Below, piece by piece: positions 6,423-15,328 of a stretch of 23,986 nt of DNA. A program made the translations under genes and the position numbers. Origin of the DNA: a virus; the IMG/VR virus record IMGVR_UViG_3300032304_000251, positions 1 through 23,986 of that record, one strand, 5' to 3'. Below the pieces are notes generated by a model. That model did not search any database. It saw only the letters and a list, made by a program, of their open reading frames with translations, and had not been told where the DNA came from. Every line of letters begins with the position of its first letter. The stretch's first letter is position 1.

Positions 6423-8059
6423 TGTCAGAACAGTATGAAGTTGAACCTAGAAGAGGTTATAACGGTAACCCACTACTAAAAAAGCCCAGAAACAAAATTA
6501 TCTGGACTAAAGAGCGTATGGAAGAGTTTGCCAAGTGTAAATTTGACCCTATCTACTTTGCACAAAATTATATTAAGATCGTTCACGTAGATCATGGTCT
6601 AATTTCACTGGAGCTTTATGAATACCAAAAGGAAATCATAAACAAAATCTCAAACAATAGACTCTGCACAGTAGTTACGTCTAGACAGGCTGGTAAGACA
6701 ACCACTGCGGCTGCTATTATTCTACATTACATTATATTTAATGATAATAAGACGGTTGGCCTTCTCGCCAACAAAGGCGACGCGGCTAGAGAAATTCTCG
6801 AAAGAATTAAAATTGCATATGAGGCACTACCAGATTGGCTTCAGCAAGGAGTTCTCATCTGGAATAAAGGTGACATAAAGTTAGAGAATGGCTGTAAAGT
6901 AATAGCTGCATCTACTACATCTACATCCATTCGTGGTAAATCTGTGTCATTCCTATATATCGACGAAGCTGCCTTCGTTGAAAATTGGGACGAATTCTTT
7001 TCTTCTGTATACCCAACTATCTCATCTGGTGATACCACAAAGATGCTATTTACGTCTACTCCAAACGGACTGAACCACTTCTACAAGACTTGTGAGGGTG
7101 CCAGAGCGGGGACTAATGGATATGAATTCGTTGAAGTACCTTGGCATAGAGTACCACGAAGGGATGAAAAGTGGAAGCAGGAAACTCTTGCTGCCATGGA
7201 TTTTGATTACGAAAGATTCGAACAGGAATTCAACTGTGGATTCCAAGGGTCATCTGGTACACTCATTTCAGGTGCTACACTTAAGACTCTCGTAGCTAAG
7301 AAGCCACTCTCCTCAAAGGATGGGCTTACTCAATATTATCTACCAGAAACAGAACACCGATATGTCATCACTGCTGACGTCTCTCGTGGTAAAGGACTTG
7401 ATTATTCAGCATATCAGGTAATTGATGTCACGTCAATGCCATATCAACAAGTTTGCACCTATAGAAGCAATCTTATTACCCCTAACGACTATGCTTCTGT
7501 CATTCACTATATATCAAAGACATACAACGATGCAACTATTCTTGTCGAAATTAATGACATTGGTGGTCAAGTAGCCGATACGCTCTATAACGAGTTCGAA
7601 TCGGATTCTCTCATCTGCACAGAAAATGGTGGCGCAAGAGGAAGAAGAATCTCTAGTGGATTCACTAAAACTTCTGAGCGTGGAGTGAGAACTACCAAAA
7701 GTGTCAAGTCGGTTGGGTGTTCGATTCTAAAGCTTCTTGTAGAGCAGCAACAATTAATTATTAACGATCACCAAACGATCTTTGAGCTATCAAGATTCTC
7801 ACGTAAGGGGACTTCATATGAGGCAGAGCCGGGTTGTAACGATGACTTGGTCATGTGTCTCGTATTATTTGCGTGGATGTCAGATCAGCAATATTTCCGT
7901 GAACTTACAGACATAAATACTCTTATGAAATTGAGAGAGAAGACTGATGACGACATCGAAAATGATGTTATTCCATTCGGTTATATGGTTGATGGTCGAG
8001 AAGAACACAATGAAGAATTTGATTACCAGAAACCAGAATTCAAAGGTCTGTTCTTTTAG
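6422..8059 (+). CDS. 17: Terminase large subunit gp17 (packaging ATPase and nuclease)
   Basis: 545 residues, shorter than the 610 of T4. It is the motor that cuts concatemers and pumps DNA through portal gp20. In the ATPase domain I see Walker A SRQAGKTT (about residues 87-94), Walker B FLYIDEA (177-183, with D181 and E182) and the coupling motif LFTSTPNG (209-216). In the RNase H-fold nuclease domain, catalytic acids sit in ITADVSRGKG (D319), ILVEINDIGG (E376) and GCNDDLVM (Asp pair near residue 470). The start overlaps the HD-hydrolase stop as TAATG. A 69-nt gap with a late promoter follows. All key residues seem intact. Confidence 0.97.
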   Translation: MSEQYEVEPRRGYNGNPLLKKPRNKIIWTKERMEEFAKCKFDPIYFAQNYIKIVHVDHGLISLELYEYQKEIINKISNNRLCTVVTSRQAGKTTTAAAIILHYIIFNDNKTVGLLANKGDAAREILERIKIAYEALPDWLQQGVLIWNKGDIKLENGCKVIAASTTSTSIRGKSVSFLYIDEAAFVENWDEFFSSVYPTISSGDTTKMLFTSTPNGLNHFYKTCEGARAGTNGYEFVEVPWHRVPRRDEKWKQETLAAMDFDYERFEQEFNCGFQGSSGTLISGATLKTLVAKKPLSSKDGLTQYYLPETEHRYVITADVSRGKGLDYSAYQVIDVTSMPYQQVCTYRSNLITPNDYASVIHYISKTYNDATILVEINDIGGQVADTLYNEFESDSLICTENGGARGRRISSGFTKTSERGVRTTKSVKSVGCSILKLLVEQQQLIINDHQTIFELSRFSRKGTSYEAEPGCNDDLVMCLVLFAWMSDQQYFRELTDINTLMKLREKTDDDIENDVIPFGYMVDGREEHNEEFDYQKPEFKGLFF

Positions 8060-8080
8060 ATTCCGCTAAGATGACATTAT

Positions 8081-8088
8081 TATAAATA
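8081..8088 (+). promoter_or_regulatory. T4-type late promoter before gene 18
   Basis: An exact TATAAATA, the T4 late consensus, lies in the gene 17-18 gap. Transcription would start about 6 nt after the box and give a short leader carrying AGGAG at 8118-8122. Confidence 0.75.
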
Positions 8089-8128
8089 TATCATGGAATT
8101 AAGAATCCTTAACATGCAGGAGATATAA

Positions 8129-10456
8129 ATGTCAGTACCAAATATTGGATCAGGTGGTGGGGGATTTCAAATCAGTCCCGGTGTTACTATCAATGAAAGT
8201 GATCTAACAACTTCAATCGGCCCAGTCTCTACTACAGAAGGTGCCATCGGTGGCGTATTCGCATGGGGACCTATCGATAAGCTCTCTCTAGTAGACTCAG
8301 AGAACACTCTAGTACAAAAGTACGGAAGACCATCTTCCCTAAACCCAGAAACATGGTTCACTGCAGCCAACTTCTTGGCTTATGGCAGTGCTCTATACGT
8401 GAGCCGTGCTGGTGATACATCCGGATTCTCAAATACTATATCATCAATTAACCTTTCTAGCAATACGTCAATTTCAGTAGCAGGGAATACTACATTCACT
8501 ACTTCTGGAATTGAAGTCGGACAAGGTGTTTATGGTAATGGTATACCATCTGGTACTACTATATCAGCAATTCTAGTAGGTAATAACTCACACGCAAGAG
8601 CTACACTTTCAAATGCAGCAACACTTACTGGAGCAAAGTCACTCAACTTCTTTGACAACTCACTAACTTTCAACGCAGTTGCTGCAGAGACTTTCGAACC
8701 AACAAGACTACCATATCTAATCAAGAACATAGAAGACTATGATACTAAGGATGACTCATTCGGATCAAACGTAAACTTTATCGCTAAGTATCCCGGTGAA
8801 CTAGGTAACTCACTGAAGGTTTCAGTTTGTGAATCTTCAGCACAGTTTACTTCTGTTGTAAATATTGCTACAGTTGCTAACAGTTCACTGTTCACTGGTA
8901 CATTTTCTATCCCAGTAGGTTCAACTGTCGCTAACGTAGTTATTGCCAATACAGTTGCACTATCTGGAAATTCAGCCCTATCCGCAGTACAGCTAGTAGC
9001 TGATAAGTTTAGTGTAGGTGATATTGTTGAAGTAGGTGATACTTCAATCGGTAAGCAATATATGAAGGTTAAGACTATTGGTGCAGCTACAGAAGTTCAA
9101 TCTGGTGGAGCTAACACTGGGTCCGGATACTTCCAACTTACCTTCGATACATTATTCAGATTGTCAACCGATTTTTCTGCAAATTCTGTCACAAGAAATT
9201 GGGAATATTATAACCAAGTTGATACTGCACCAACTCAATCACAATATGTGACTGACTTTGGTAATACTTCAGCCTACGATGAGCTACACCTAGTTGTAGT
9301 AGATGAAGGTGGTAAGTTTTCTGGTAATCCCGGAACTGTTCTTGAAATCTTCAGTGATATGTCACGAGCTACAGATTCCAAGAATTCATCTGGATCAACA
9401 AACTACTATAAGACAATCATCAATGATCAATCAGCCTACATTTGGTCTGCTGCTGATAGAGCGGGATCAAGCTCTACAACTGCTGCACTAATCTCTTCAA
9501 CATCTAACTCTAAGCCGCTAACCCAACGATTTGTGGGTGGTAAGGACACTGCTGCAGAAGGTTCACTTGCTTTCGGTGATCTAGCCAGAGCTTATGATTT
9601 ATTCTCAGTTGCTGACGAAGTTGATATCTCTATCGTTATGGGTGGTATGTCTAGGGGTGGTGAGAATGGTTCACAGTTAGCGAATTATCTGATCGACAAT
9701 ATTGCTGAAGTACGAAAAGATTGTATCGTTTTCGTTTCTCCCGAACGTGTTGATGTCGTAAATTCTACGTCTCCTGCACAAAATGTAGTAACATTCAGAA
9801 ATTCTCTACGATCAACTTCATACGCTGTCCTAGACTCTGGTTATAAATATCAATACGATAAATATAACGATGTGTCAAGATGGATTCCACTAAATGGAGA
9901 TATCGCTGGTATATCAGCTAGAGCAGATACAACTAATGATCCTTGGTACTCTCCTGCTGGATTCAACAGAGGTCAGGTTAAGAATATCGTCAAGTTAGCA
10001 TTCAATCCATCTAAGGCAGACAGAGACCTCCTGTACAAGAATGGAGCTAACCCAGTTGTTACCCTTGCTGGTCAAGGTACTATTCTTTACGGCGATAAGA
10101 CTCTACTGAACAAGACTTCTGCATTTAGTGCTATCAATGTTCGTAAGCTATTCATTGTTCTTGAGAAGTCAATCTCAAAGGCAGTTACGGGTACACTATT
10201 TGAATTCAATGACGAGTTCACTCGTCTACAATTCAGAAACTATGTTGAACCTTATCTACGTGACGTTCAGGGTAGAAGAGGGATTGTGGACTTCAAGGTA
10301 GTCTGTGATGACAGTAATAATACTGACGAAGTAATCTCTTCAAGCAGATTTGTTGGTGACATCTACATTAGGCCCAACAGAAGTATTAACTACATCACTC
10401 TGAACTTCATTGCGGTTCGTGGTAGTGTTGAATTTACTGAAATTACTGGATCATAA
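8129..10456 (+). CDS. 18: Contractile tail sheath protein gp18
   Basis: 775 residues, clearly longer than T4 gp18 (659). It polymerises around the gp19 tube and contracts to drive the tube into the host envelope. The N-terminus has the family pattern ISPGVTINESDLTTS followed by GAIGGVFAWGPI. The C-terminus has the conserved core with FRNYVEPYLRDVQGRRGI, DFKVVCDDSNNT and FVGDIYIRPNRSINYI, which forms the sheath-sheath contacts. The extra length appears to sit in residues ~110-350, a Ser/Thr/Asn-rich beta stretch that is probably a surface-exposed insertion. The start is fixed by AGGAG at 8118-8122, 6 nt before ATG. An exact late promoter lies 40 nt upstream. Confidence 0.95.
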   Translation: MSVPNIGSGGGGFQISPGVTINESDLTTSIGPVSTTEGAIGGVFAWGPIDKLSLVDSENTLVQKYGRPSSLNPETWFTAANFLAYGSALYVSRAGDTSGFSNTISSINLSSNTSISVAGNTTFTTSGIEVGQGVYGNGIPSGTTISAILVGNNSHARATLSNAATLTGAKSLNFFDNSLTFNAVAAETFEPTRLPYLIKNIEDYDTKDDSFGSNVNFIAKYPGELGNSLKVSVCESSAQFTSVVNIATVANSSLFTGTFSIPVGSTVANVVIANTVALSGNSALSAVQLVADKFSVGDIVEVGDTSIGKQYMKVKTIGAATEVQSGGANTGSGYFQLTFDTLFRLSTDFSANSVTRNWEYYNQVDTAPTQSQYVTDFGNTSAYDELHLVVVDEGGKFSGNPGTVLEIFSDMSRATDSKNSSGSTNYYKTIINDQSAYIWSAADRAGSSSTTAALISSTSNSKPLTQRFVGGKDTAAEGSLAFGDLARAYDLFSVADEVDISIVMGGMSRGGENGSQLANYLIDNIAEVRKDCIVFVSPERVDVVNSTSPAQNVVTFRNSLRSTSYAVLDSGYKYQYDKYNDVSRWIPLNGDIAGISARADTTNDPWYSPAGFNRGQVKNIVKLAFNPSKADRDLLYKNGANPVVTLAGQGTILYGDKTLLNKTSAFSAINVRKLFIVLEKSISKAVTGTLFEFNDEFTRLQFRNYVEPYLRDVQGRRGIVDFKVVCDDSNNTDEVISSSRFVGDIYIRPNRSINYITLNFIAVRGSVEFTEITGS

Positions 10457-10465
10457 GGATAACAA

Positions 10466-10999
10466 ATGTTCAATATAAATCTAATTAAATCGGCACTGAA
10501 GGACGGGGGAGCTAGACAAAATCTATTCTCCGTTCAATTCAGAAACCCAGCCAATCAGAAGGGTGACTTAACTGCACCCTTTCTAATTCAAGCATCAAGT
10601 ATTCCTTCGGCTGATATTGGTACTATTCAAGTTCCATTCTTCGGTAGGTTTATCAAACTTGCTGGGGATCGTCAATATCCAGAATGGCAAGTATCAATTC
10701 TCAATGATGAAAACTTCCTTATCCGAGATGCTCTGGAAGAATGGTCAAACAAGATTAATGGTTTTGCTCAAAATATTAGAACTCTAACCAACTATAAGTC
10801 TGAGGCTACAGTTACTCAGTACTCAAAGACTGGAAAGATTATTAGACAGTACGAATTCCATGGCATTTTTCCAACTAACATTGGCGCAATTGGTCTTAAT
10901 TGGGCAGAAACCGATCAGATTGAGATGTTCGATGCAACATTTGCGTTTGACTATTGGACCGTAGCTAGTGGTCCTACTGGCAATGCGGGTGGTGTCTAA
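10466..10999 (+). CDS. 19: Tail tube protein gp19
   Basis: 177 residues, close to the 163 of T4. It forms the hexameric rings of the inner tail tube through which DNA passes. Family features are the N-terminal RQNLFSVQFRNP, PFLIQASSIPSADIGTIQVP followed by FFGRFIKLAGDR, and the middle WQVSILNDENFLIRDALEEW. The C-terminal half has LNWAETDQIEMFDATFAFDYW. Placement directly after gene 18 and before gene 20 is the T4 order. AAGGA at 10455-10459 lies 6 nt before ATG. There is no promoter between 18 and 19, so they are probably co-transcribed. A second protein of similar fold is encoded at 17973. Confidence 0.93.
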   Translation: MFNINLIKSALKDGGARQNLFSVQFRNPANQKGDLTAPFLIQASSIPSADIGTIQVPFFGRFIKLAGDRQYPEWQVSILNDENFLIRDALEEWSNKINGFAQNIRTLTNYKSEATVTQYSKTGKIIRQYEFHGIFPTNIGAIGLNWAETDQIEMFDATFAFDYWTVASGPTGNAGGV

Positions 11000-11024
11000 T
11001 ACTATAGAGTAAGGTGATAATATT

Positions 11025-12584
11025 ATGGCTGGAATAGATTTATTCGGTTGGCAGATTAAGCGTAAAGAAGAAGAACCTGTATCATTTGTACCTAAACAAA
11101 CAGATGACGGGGCGACTATTGTTGCGGAAGGTGGTACTTACGGTACTATTCTCGATTTAGATGGTACCGTAAGAACTGAAGCTGAACTAGTTAACAAATA
11201 TAGAGAAGTATCTTTGTATCCTGAAGTGGATGAAGCCATTGACAATATTGTCAATGAAGTCATTGTTCAGGAACCAGAGACGAAGGTGGTCGAATTAATT
11301 CTCGACGATCTTGAGCAACCAGAAAACATCAAAAAGATGCTATTGGCAGAATTTGATGAAATTCTGAAGCTGCTTGAATTCCAAGATTTATCTTACGATG
11401 TATTCAGAAGATGGTATGTAGATGGGCGTCTGTATTACCATGCAATTCTTGACGAGCAAAACCCCAAGAATGGTATTATTGAACTTCGATATATTGATCC
11501 AAGAAAAATCAAGAAGATTCGAGAAATTAAGAAGAAGAGAGGGGCAACCGATATGCCCATGTCTCAGACTGCTAAAGAATACTACATGTATAACGACAGA
11601 GGCTACACTAAAGCCAACGGTTCTACTGCACTGCCAAGCAATTCTATCAATGGTCTAAAGATCGCCAAGGATTCTATTGTTCATTGTAGTAGTGGATTGA
11701 TGAGCAATAATGGGGATATGGTAATTTCCTATCTTCATAAGGCTATCAAGCCACTCAATCAGTTGAAGGCTATGGAAGACTCACTAATTATTTACCGAAT
11801 CTCCCGAGCACCAGAACGAAGAATTTTCTATATCGATGTCGGCGGATTACCTAAGGCTAAGGCAGAGCAATATTTACGTGACGTTATGACACGCTTCAAG
11901 AATAAAGTGGTCTACGATCAGAATACCGGTGAGGTTCGGGATGATCGTAAGTTCATGACTATGATTGAAGATTTCTGGCTACCCAGAAGAGAAGGTGGAA
12001 GAGGAACTGAGGTTACTACTCTACCCGGTGGACAGAATCTAGGACAATTAGACGATATCATATATTTCCAAAGGAAGCTATTCAAAGCATTGAATGTTCC
12101 AGTCTCAAGACTTGACCCAGAACAAGCATTCAATATTGGTAGGTCTACGGAAATTACTAGAGATGAAGTTAAGTTTGGTAAATTTATCAATCGTCTACGT
12201 AACAAATTCTCTACTCTATTCACCAAAATTCTAGAACGTCAGTTAATTCTTAAGGGTATCATTACTCCTGAAGAATGGGACCTATTTAAGAACTCTATCA
12301 ACTACAAGTTTGCTCAAGATAACCTATGGGCAGAACTTAAAGAGACCGAGATTCTTCGTGATAGAATTGCAATGTTACGTGATATCGATGACTACGCTGG
12401 TAAATATTATTCACATAGTTGGATTCGCAGAATGGTACTTCGTCAATCGGATGAAGATATGGAAGAAATTGATGAGCAGATTGTTGAAGAGCAATCTAAT
12501 CCACAATATTTCCCTCCACAAGAAGAGCCACCTATGCAGGAAGGTCCGGCGGGTAACACTTTCCCAGCACAACCTAATAACTAA
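11025..12584 (+). CDS. 20: Portal protein gp20
   Basis: 519 residues, almost the T4 length (524). The dodecameric portal nucleates prohead assembly, docks the terminase and later carries the neck. Conserved stretches include LYPEVDEAIDNIVNEVIV, FRRWYVDGRLYYHAI, ELRYIDPRKI and LIIYRISRAPERRIFYIDVG. Further on are LPGGQNLGQLDDIIYFQ and FKALNVPVSRLDPEQAFNIG. The last ~35 residues are acidic, then rich in Pro and Gln, and look disordered. AAGGTG at 11011-11016 lies 8 nt before ATG. The 25-nt gap after gene 19 carries no late promoter. Confidence 0.96.
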   Translation: MAGIDLFGWQIKRKEEEPVSFVPKQTDDGATIVAEGGTYGTILDLDGTVRTEAELVNKYREVSLYPEVDEAIDNIVNEVIVQEPETKVVELILDDLEQPENIKKMLLAEFDEILKLLEFQDLSYDVFRRWYVDGRLYYHAILDEQNPKNGIIELRYIDPRKIKKIREIKKKRGATDMPMSQTAKEYYMYNDRGYTKANGSTALPSNSINGLKIAKDSIVHCSSGLMSNNGDMVISYLHKAIKPLNQLKAMEDSLIIYRISRAPERRIFYIDVGGLPKAKAEQYLRDVMTRFKNKVVYDQNTGEVRDDRKFMTMIEDFWLPRREGGRGTEVTTLPGGQNLGQLDDIIYFQRKLFKALNVPVSRLDPEQAFNIGRSTEITRDEVKFGKFINRLRNKFSTLFTKILERQLILKGIITPEEWDLFKNSINYKFAQDNLWAELKETEILRDRIAMLRDIDDYAGKYYSHSWIRRMVLRQSDEDMEEIDEQIVEEQSNPQYFPPQEEPPMQEGPAGNTFPAQPNN

Positions 12585-12589
12585 AATAT

Positions 12590-12597
12590 TATAAATA
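12590..12597 (+). promoter_or_regulatory. T4-type late promoter before gene 67
   Basis: An exact TATAAATA lies in the 39-nt gap between genes 20 and 67, followed by GAGGA at 12611-12615 as ribosome site for ATG 12624. Confidence 0.75.
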
Positions 12598-12623
12598 TAC
12601 AATCATAACAGAGGAATTATCTC

Positions 12624-12905
12624 ATGTCAATTACCGCAGACCTTATCAACTACGCAATCAATAAAAATCCCATCGAATTCGAGGATGCCTTCAATGACAT
12701 TCTTATGCAGAAGGCTGCGAATGCAGTGTCTGAACTTAGGCAAGAAGTTGCTTCAAATGTTTACGATGATGAACCGGAAGACGATTTTGATGACGTGACT
12801 GACGATTTTGATGACGAACTGGAAGATTTAGACTTAGATTTAGACTTAGATTTAGACGCTGATCTTGACGATCTAGAAGGAGAATTCGATGACGAAACCG
12901 ATTAA
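12624..12905 (+). CDS. 67: Acidic prohead core protein gp67-like
   Basis: 93 residues, compared with 80 in T4. It sits at the T4 position after gene 20. In T4, gp67 is a small core protein needed for correct prohead shape and degraded by gp21. The N-terminal ~45 residues are an amphipathic helix region (LINYAINKNPIEFEDAFNDI, MQKAANAVSELRQEV), as in cyanophage-like core proteins. The rest is almost entirely Asp, Glu and Leu, with an LDLDLDLD run, matching the very acidic tail of T4 gp67. The tail is built from short tandem repeats. The gene's last 17 nt overlap the next gene, whose Shine-Dalgarno sequence lies inside this coding region. The assignment rests on position, composition and N-terminal similarity. 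Confidence 0.8.
   Translation: MSITADLINYAINKNPIEFEDAFNDILMQKAANAVSELRQEVASNVYDDEPEDDFDDVTDDFDDELEDLDLDLDLDLDADLDDLEGEFDDETD
12780..12857 (+). repeat. Short tandem repeats in the acidic tail of gene 67
   Basis: The 15-base unit GACGATTTTGATGAC occurs at 12780-12794 and 12801-12815. The 12-base unit GATTTAGACTTA occurs at 12825-12836 and 12837-12848 with a partial copy at 12849-12857. All are in frame and encode Asp-rich sequence, so copy number could change without a frameshift. Confidence 0.85.
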
Positions 12906-14250
12906 TTATTTTTATGAGGTCTACGCGCCTAAGGCTAAGGATGAACAGCGATTTGTCGATAAGCATGTCGTGATTAAACATAAAGATCGCAACGGTAATG
13001 ATGATGATCTCTTTAATGCAAAGAACATCAAGACTATTAAGCGCGACAAAGAAGGTCATGGATACGACTCTGGTAAAGACGAGAAGGTCTATGAAGATGT
13101 TGAAAATATCAATGAAATTACTGCTCACGAGAGGGTACTGGCACATCCTGCAGTACAAAATGTAGATAATGGCGGAAAGGGTGATTATTTTGTAAATCTT
13201 AAGTCACCCTATCACTGGTCTGGACAACAGGCTTTTGGAGTCGAGAGTCCAAGAGAAGCATTAAGACTTTTGAAAGATACGCGCATTGGTGTTCCGGGAG
13301 TAGACTTTGAAGAAGCTTATAACAAGGATGCAGTTGACAAGTCTATTAAGTCTTCACGTCAGAAGATCGGCGGAAAAGAAGCCAAGATGATTCATGCTCT
13401 ACTTAAGGGTAGAGACAGAAATAAAGAAGAAACTAAAAGAACATTTCCTAATGTAAAACACTTCACTCAAGATGGTCATCCAGATTGGAAGAAGCATGGA
13501 GTAGAAGAGGAATTTGATATTGACGAAGAAAATCTTAACGAATTAAGTCCTCAAACGTATAGAAACGCAGCAGACAAACGTTTGGATCAATATGATTCAT
13601 TAAGACAGCATGTCTCCGATAACAGAAATAAATTAGGTGGGAAAACTCGCGAAAAATATGATCAAGCTATTGACACATTGAGACAAAAAGCCAACAAATT
13701 AGCTGGAAAAGCAAAGTCTAGAGAAAGAGAAGAAACGATAAAAAATGTTCCTAATAAATTAGGAATTGGTGGTTCGATGGGTAAGAAATTGGGGAATCTC
13801 GATAAATCGTATTCGACTGCATCAAGATTTAATAAAAATGTTTACGAAAGAGCACTAGCAAATTTTGTTCCAGAAATTAATGATCAAGAGCAACTTTCAG
13901 ATGCAGAACGTCTAATCTCTCTACTCGACTCGACATTATCTGAAAATAATATTCATACACTCTTAGGACTGTTTGAATCACTTAGTGAAGATAACAGAAT
14001 CAAGATGCTAATGTTAGCAGAAGATCAAGATGGAATCAATGAACTTCTAGATTTTGCGATTTCTCTTAAAGAGCGGGCGACAGAAGAAGATTTACAAGAT
14101 CATGAACCTAGAAAAGTTCAAGGTGTTTATGGCATGAAGTCTAAACAATTCGTTAAGAAGTTCAAGAATCAAATTGCTCAAGATAAATATTTTGATCATC
14201 CTGACCGAGAGGGTCAGTACGAAATTCACCATGTTCAAAGGGATAACTAA
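12889..14250 (+). CDS. Multi-module head-associated protein at the gp68 position
   Basis: 453 residues, far larger than T4 gp68 (141), at the gp68 position between the core gene and protease gp21. AAGGAG at 12877-12882 lies 6 nt before ATG 12889 inside gene 67, so the 17-nt overlap is convincing. Residues ~25-70 (HVVIKHKDRNGNDDDLF, HGYDSGKDEKVYE) resemble a module I associate with internal proteins of T4-like phages. Residues ~213-275 (LNELSPQTYRNAADKRLDQY) form a basic, helical segment of a type also seen there. Residues ~335-400 are acidic helices. Residues ~410-450 (MKSKQFVKKFKNQIAQDKYF, ending YEIHHVQ) look like a further recurring phage module. I infer an internal head or scaffold-associated protein; no enzyme motif is visible. 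Whether it replaces gp68 is unproven. Confidence 0.7.
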   Translation: MTKPINYFYEVYAPKAKDEQRFVDKHVVIKHKDRNGNDDDLFNAKNIKTIKRDKEGHGYDSGKDEKVYEDVENINEITAHERVLAHPAVQNVDNGGKGDYFVNLKSPYHWSGQQAFGVESPREALRLLKDTRIGVPGVDFEEAYNKDAVDKSIKSSRQKIGGKEAKMIHALLKGRDRNKEETKRTFPNVKHFTQDGHPDWKKHGVEEEFDIDEENLNELSPQTYRNAADKRLDQYDSLRQHVSDNRNKLGGKTREKYDQAIDTLRQKANKLAGKAKSREREETIKNVPNKLGIGGSMGKKLGNLDKSYSTASRFNKNVYERALANFVPEINDQEQLSDAERLISLLDSTLSENNIHTLLGLFESLSEDNRIKMLMLAEDQDGINELLDFAISLKERATEEDLQDHEPRKVQGVYGMKSKQFVKKFKNQIAQDKYFDHPDREGQYEIHHVQRDN

Positions 14251-14651
14251 TGGCAGTCACGATTACATCAAATAAAAAGAATAGATCAGCTTGTTTGCAT
14301 ATCAATGCAAACGCAACTATTGTTGTTGCTGGGAACTCAAGTGTAAGTAACGTTGCTACTTCAGATGAAACTTTATCAGGTGTTACTATTACTCAAGTTT
14401 TCTGGGGTATTGATCCATCCAATGACGGTCATGCTATGATTACGCGAGATGGTTCAATAGTAGGAGTTTATGATTCCACAGGATATAAAGACTATGCAGG
14501 TAATGGCATGGCGCTTAATGTCAATTCAACTGCAAATATTGAAGTTACATTCCATGGTAGTCGCCATGGAGGTGGTACGGCAGAGGGGTATCTCTTTATT
14601 GAAGTGCAAAAGATCGGTACATTCATTGACGAATATTTCAGAGGAGCATAA
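14250..14651 (+). CDS. Small beta-rich protein, probable virion component
   Basis: 133 residues with no catalytic motif or signal peptide. The start overlaps the previous stop as TAATG, and AAGGGA at about 14237-14242 lies 7 nt upstream. The sequence alternates short beta strands (ATIVVAGNSSVSNV, VTITQVFWGID) with a Gly/His-rich turn (SRHGGG) and ends EVQKIGTFIDEYFRGA. It resembles small structural proteins I associate with marine T4-like phages, but I cannot name a family. It sits among capsid assembly genes, so a head decoration or minor capsid role is plausible by context. It has no counterpart at this locus in T4. Its last codons contain the Shine-Dalgarno sequence of gene 21. Confidence 0.7.
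   Translation: MAVTITSNKKNRSACLHINANATIVVAGNSSVSNVATSDETLSGVTITQVFWGIDPSNDGHAMITRDGSIVGVYDSTGYKDYAGNGMALNVNSTANIEVTFHGSRHGGGTAEGYLFIEVQKIGTFIDEYFRGA
14293..14312 (+). other. Perfect 8-bp hairpin near the start of the 133-residue gene
   Basis: GTTTGCAT (14293-14300) and ATGCAAAC (14305-14312) are perfect inverted copies around the 4-nt loop ATCA, beginning 43 nt after the gene start. It lies in coding sequence, so it may be chance or may influence translation or mRNA processing. Confidence 0.35.
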
Positions 14652-14654
14652 TCA

Positions 14655-15323
14655 ATGAAACTGATTACTGAACTGAACGAAAGTGTAGAGAATATTACTG
14701 AAGCTACTGAAGATGGAGCTAAGAAGTTCTATATTGAGGGTATCTTCCTACAGTCTGCTATCAAAAATAGAAATGGTAGAATTTATCCAGAAGAAATTAT
14801 GGATAACGAAGTCGGTAGATATATCAAGGAATCCGTAGACTCTAATAAGGCACTCGGTGAACTTGGGCATCCTAACGGACCACAGATCAATCTCGATAAG
14901 GTTTCCCATCGAATTGTATCTCTGCGTAAAGAAGGTACCAACTGGATTGGTAAAGCACTAATCACTGGTACACCTAACGGAAATATTGCTAAGGGCCTGA
15001 TGGAGTCAGGAACTAAGCTAGGGGTATCTTCTAGAGCTATGGGTACTCTGAAGCCAAATAAACAAGGAATCAACGAAGTCCAAGCAGACTTCAGACTAGC
15101 TACTGCTGCTGATATTGTTGCTGACCCATCGGCACCAGATGCTTGGGTGAACGGAATTATGGAATCATGCGATTGGTTTTATGATGAGAAGTACGGTTGG
15201 AAGATGATTGACTTGGCAGAACAAGCTAAAGCAGAAATCGAACAGGCTACGAGAGCAAGAAAGCTAAAAGAGTCTAAACTGAAGCTTTTTGAAGATTACA
15301 TGAGTAAGATTTCAAAATTTTAA
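14655..15323 (+). CDS. 21: Prohead core protein protease gp21
   Basis: 222 residues, compared with 212 in T4. This serine protease matures the prohead by cutting scaffold and capsid proteins after an (L/I)-x-E motif. Family features are FYIEGIFLQSAIKNRNGRIY, GELGHPNGP with the probable catalytic His (H72), and KLGVSSRAMG with the probable catalytic Ser (S125 or S126). DFRLATAADIVADPSAPDAW follows. An I-T-E/A site at residues 14-17 fits self-processing of a short propeptide. GAGGAG at 14641-14646 lies 8 nt before ATG. There is a 3-nt gap after the preceding gene and no internal promoter. Gene 22 follows, as in T4. Confidence 0.93.
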   Translation: MKLITELNESVENITEATEDGAKKFYIEGIFLQSAIKNRNGRIYPEEIMDNEVGRYIKESVDSNKALGELGHPNGPQINLDKVSHRIVSLRKEGTNWIGKALITGTPNGNIAKGLMESGTKLGVSSRAMGTLKPNKQGINEVQADFRLATAADIVADPSAPDAWVNGIMESCDWFYDEKYGWKMIDLAEQAKAEIEQATRARKLKESKLKLFEDYMSKISKF

Positions 15324-15328
15324 GATTA

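Noticed and set aside
9842-9849. Exact TATAAATA inside gene 18
   Set aside because: It lies in coding sequence, encoding Tyr-Lys-Tyr, about 600 nt before gene 19 and without a gap after it. Chance occurrence is likely in AT-rich DNA.
12310-12594. 94-codon + frame overlapping the end of gene 20
   Set aside because: It lies almost wholly inside the conserved portal gene in another frame and has no ribosome site.
12736-13158. 140-codon minus-strand ORF across genes 67 and the gp68-position gene
   Set aside because: It is antisense to two well-supported + genes. Its Leu/Asn/Ser runs are the reverse reading of the acidic repeats.
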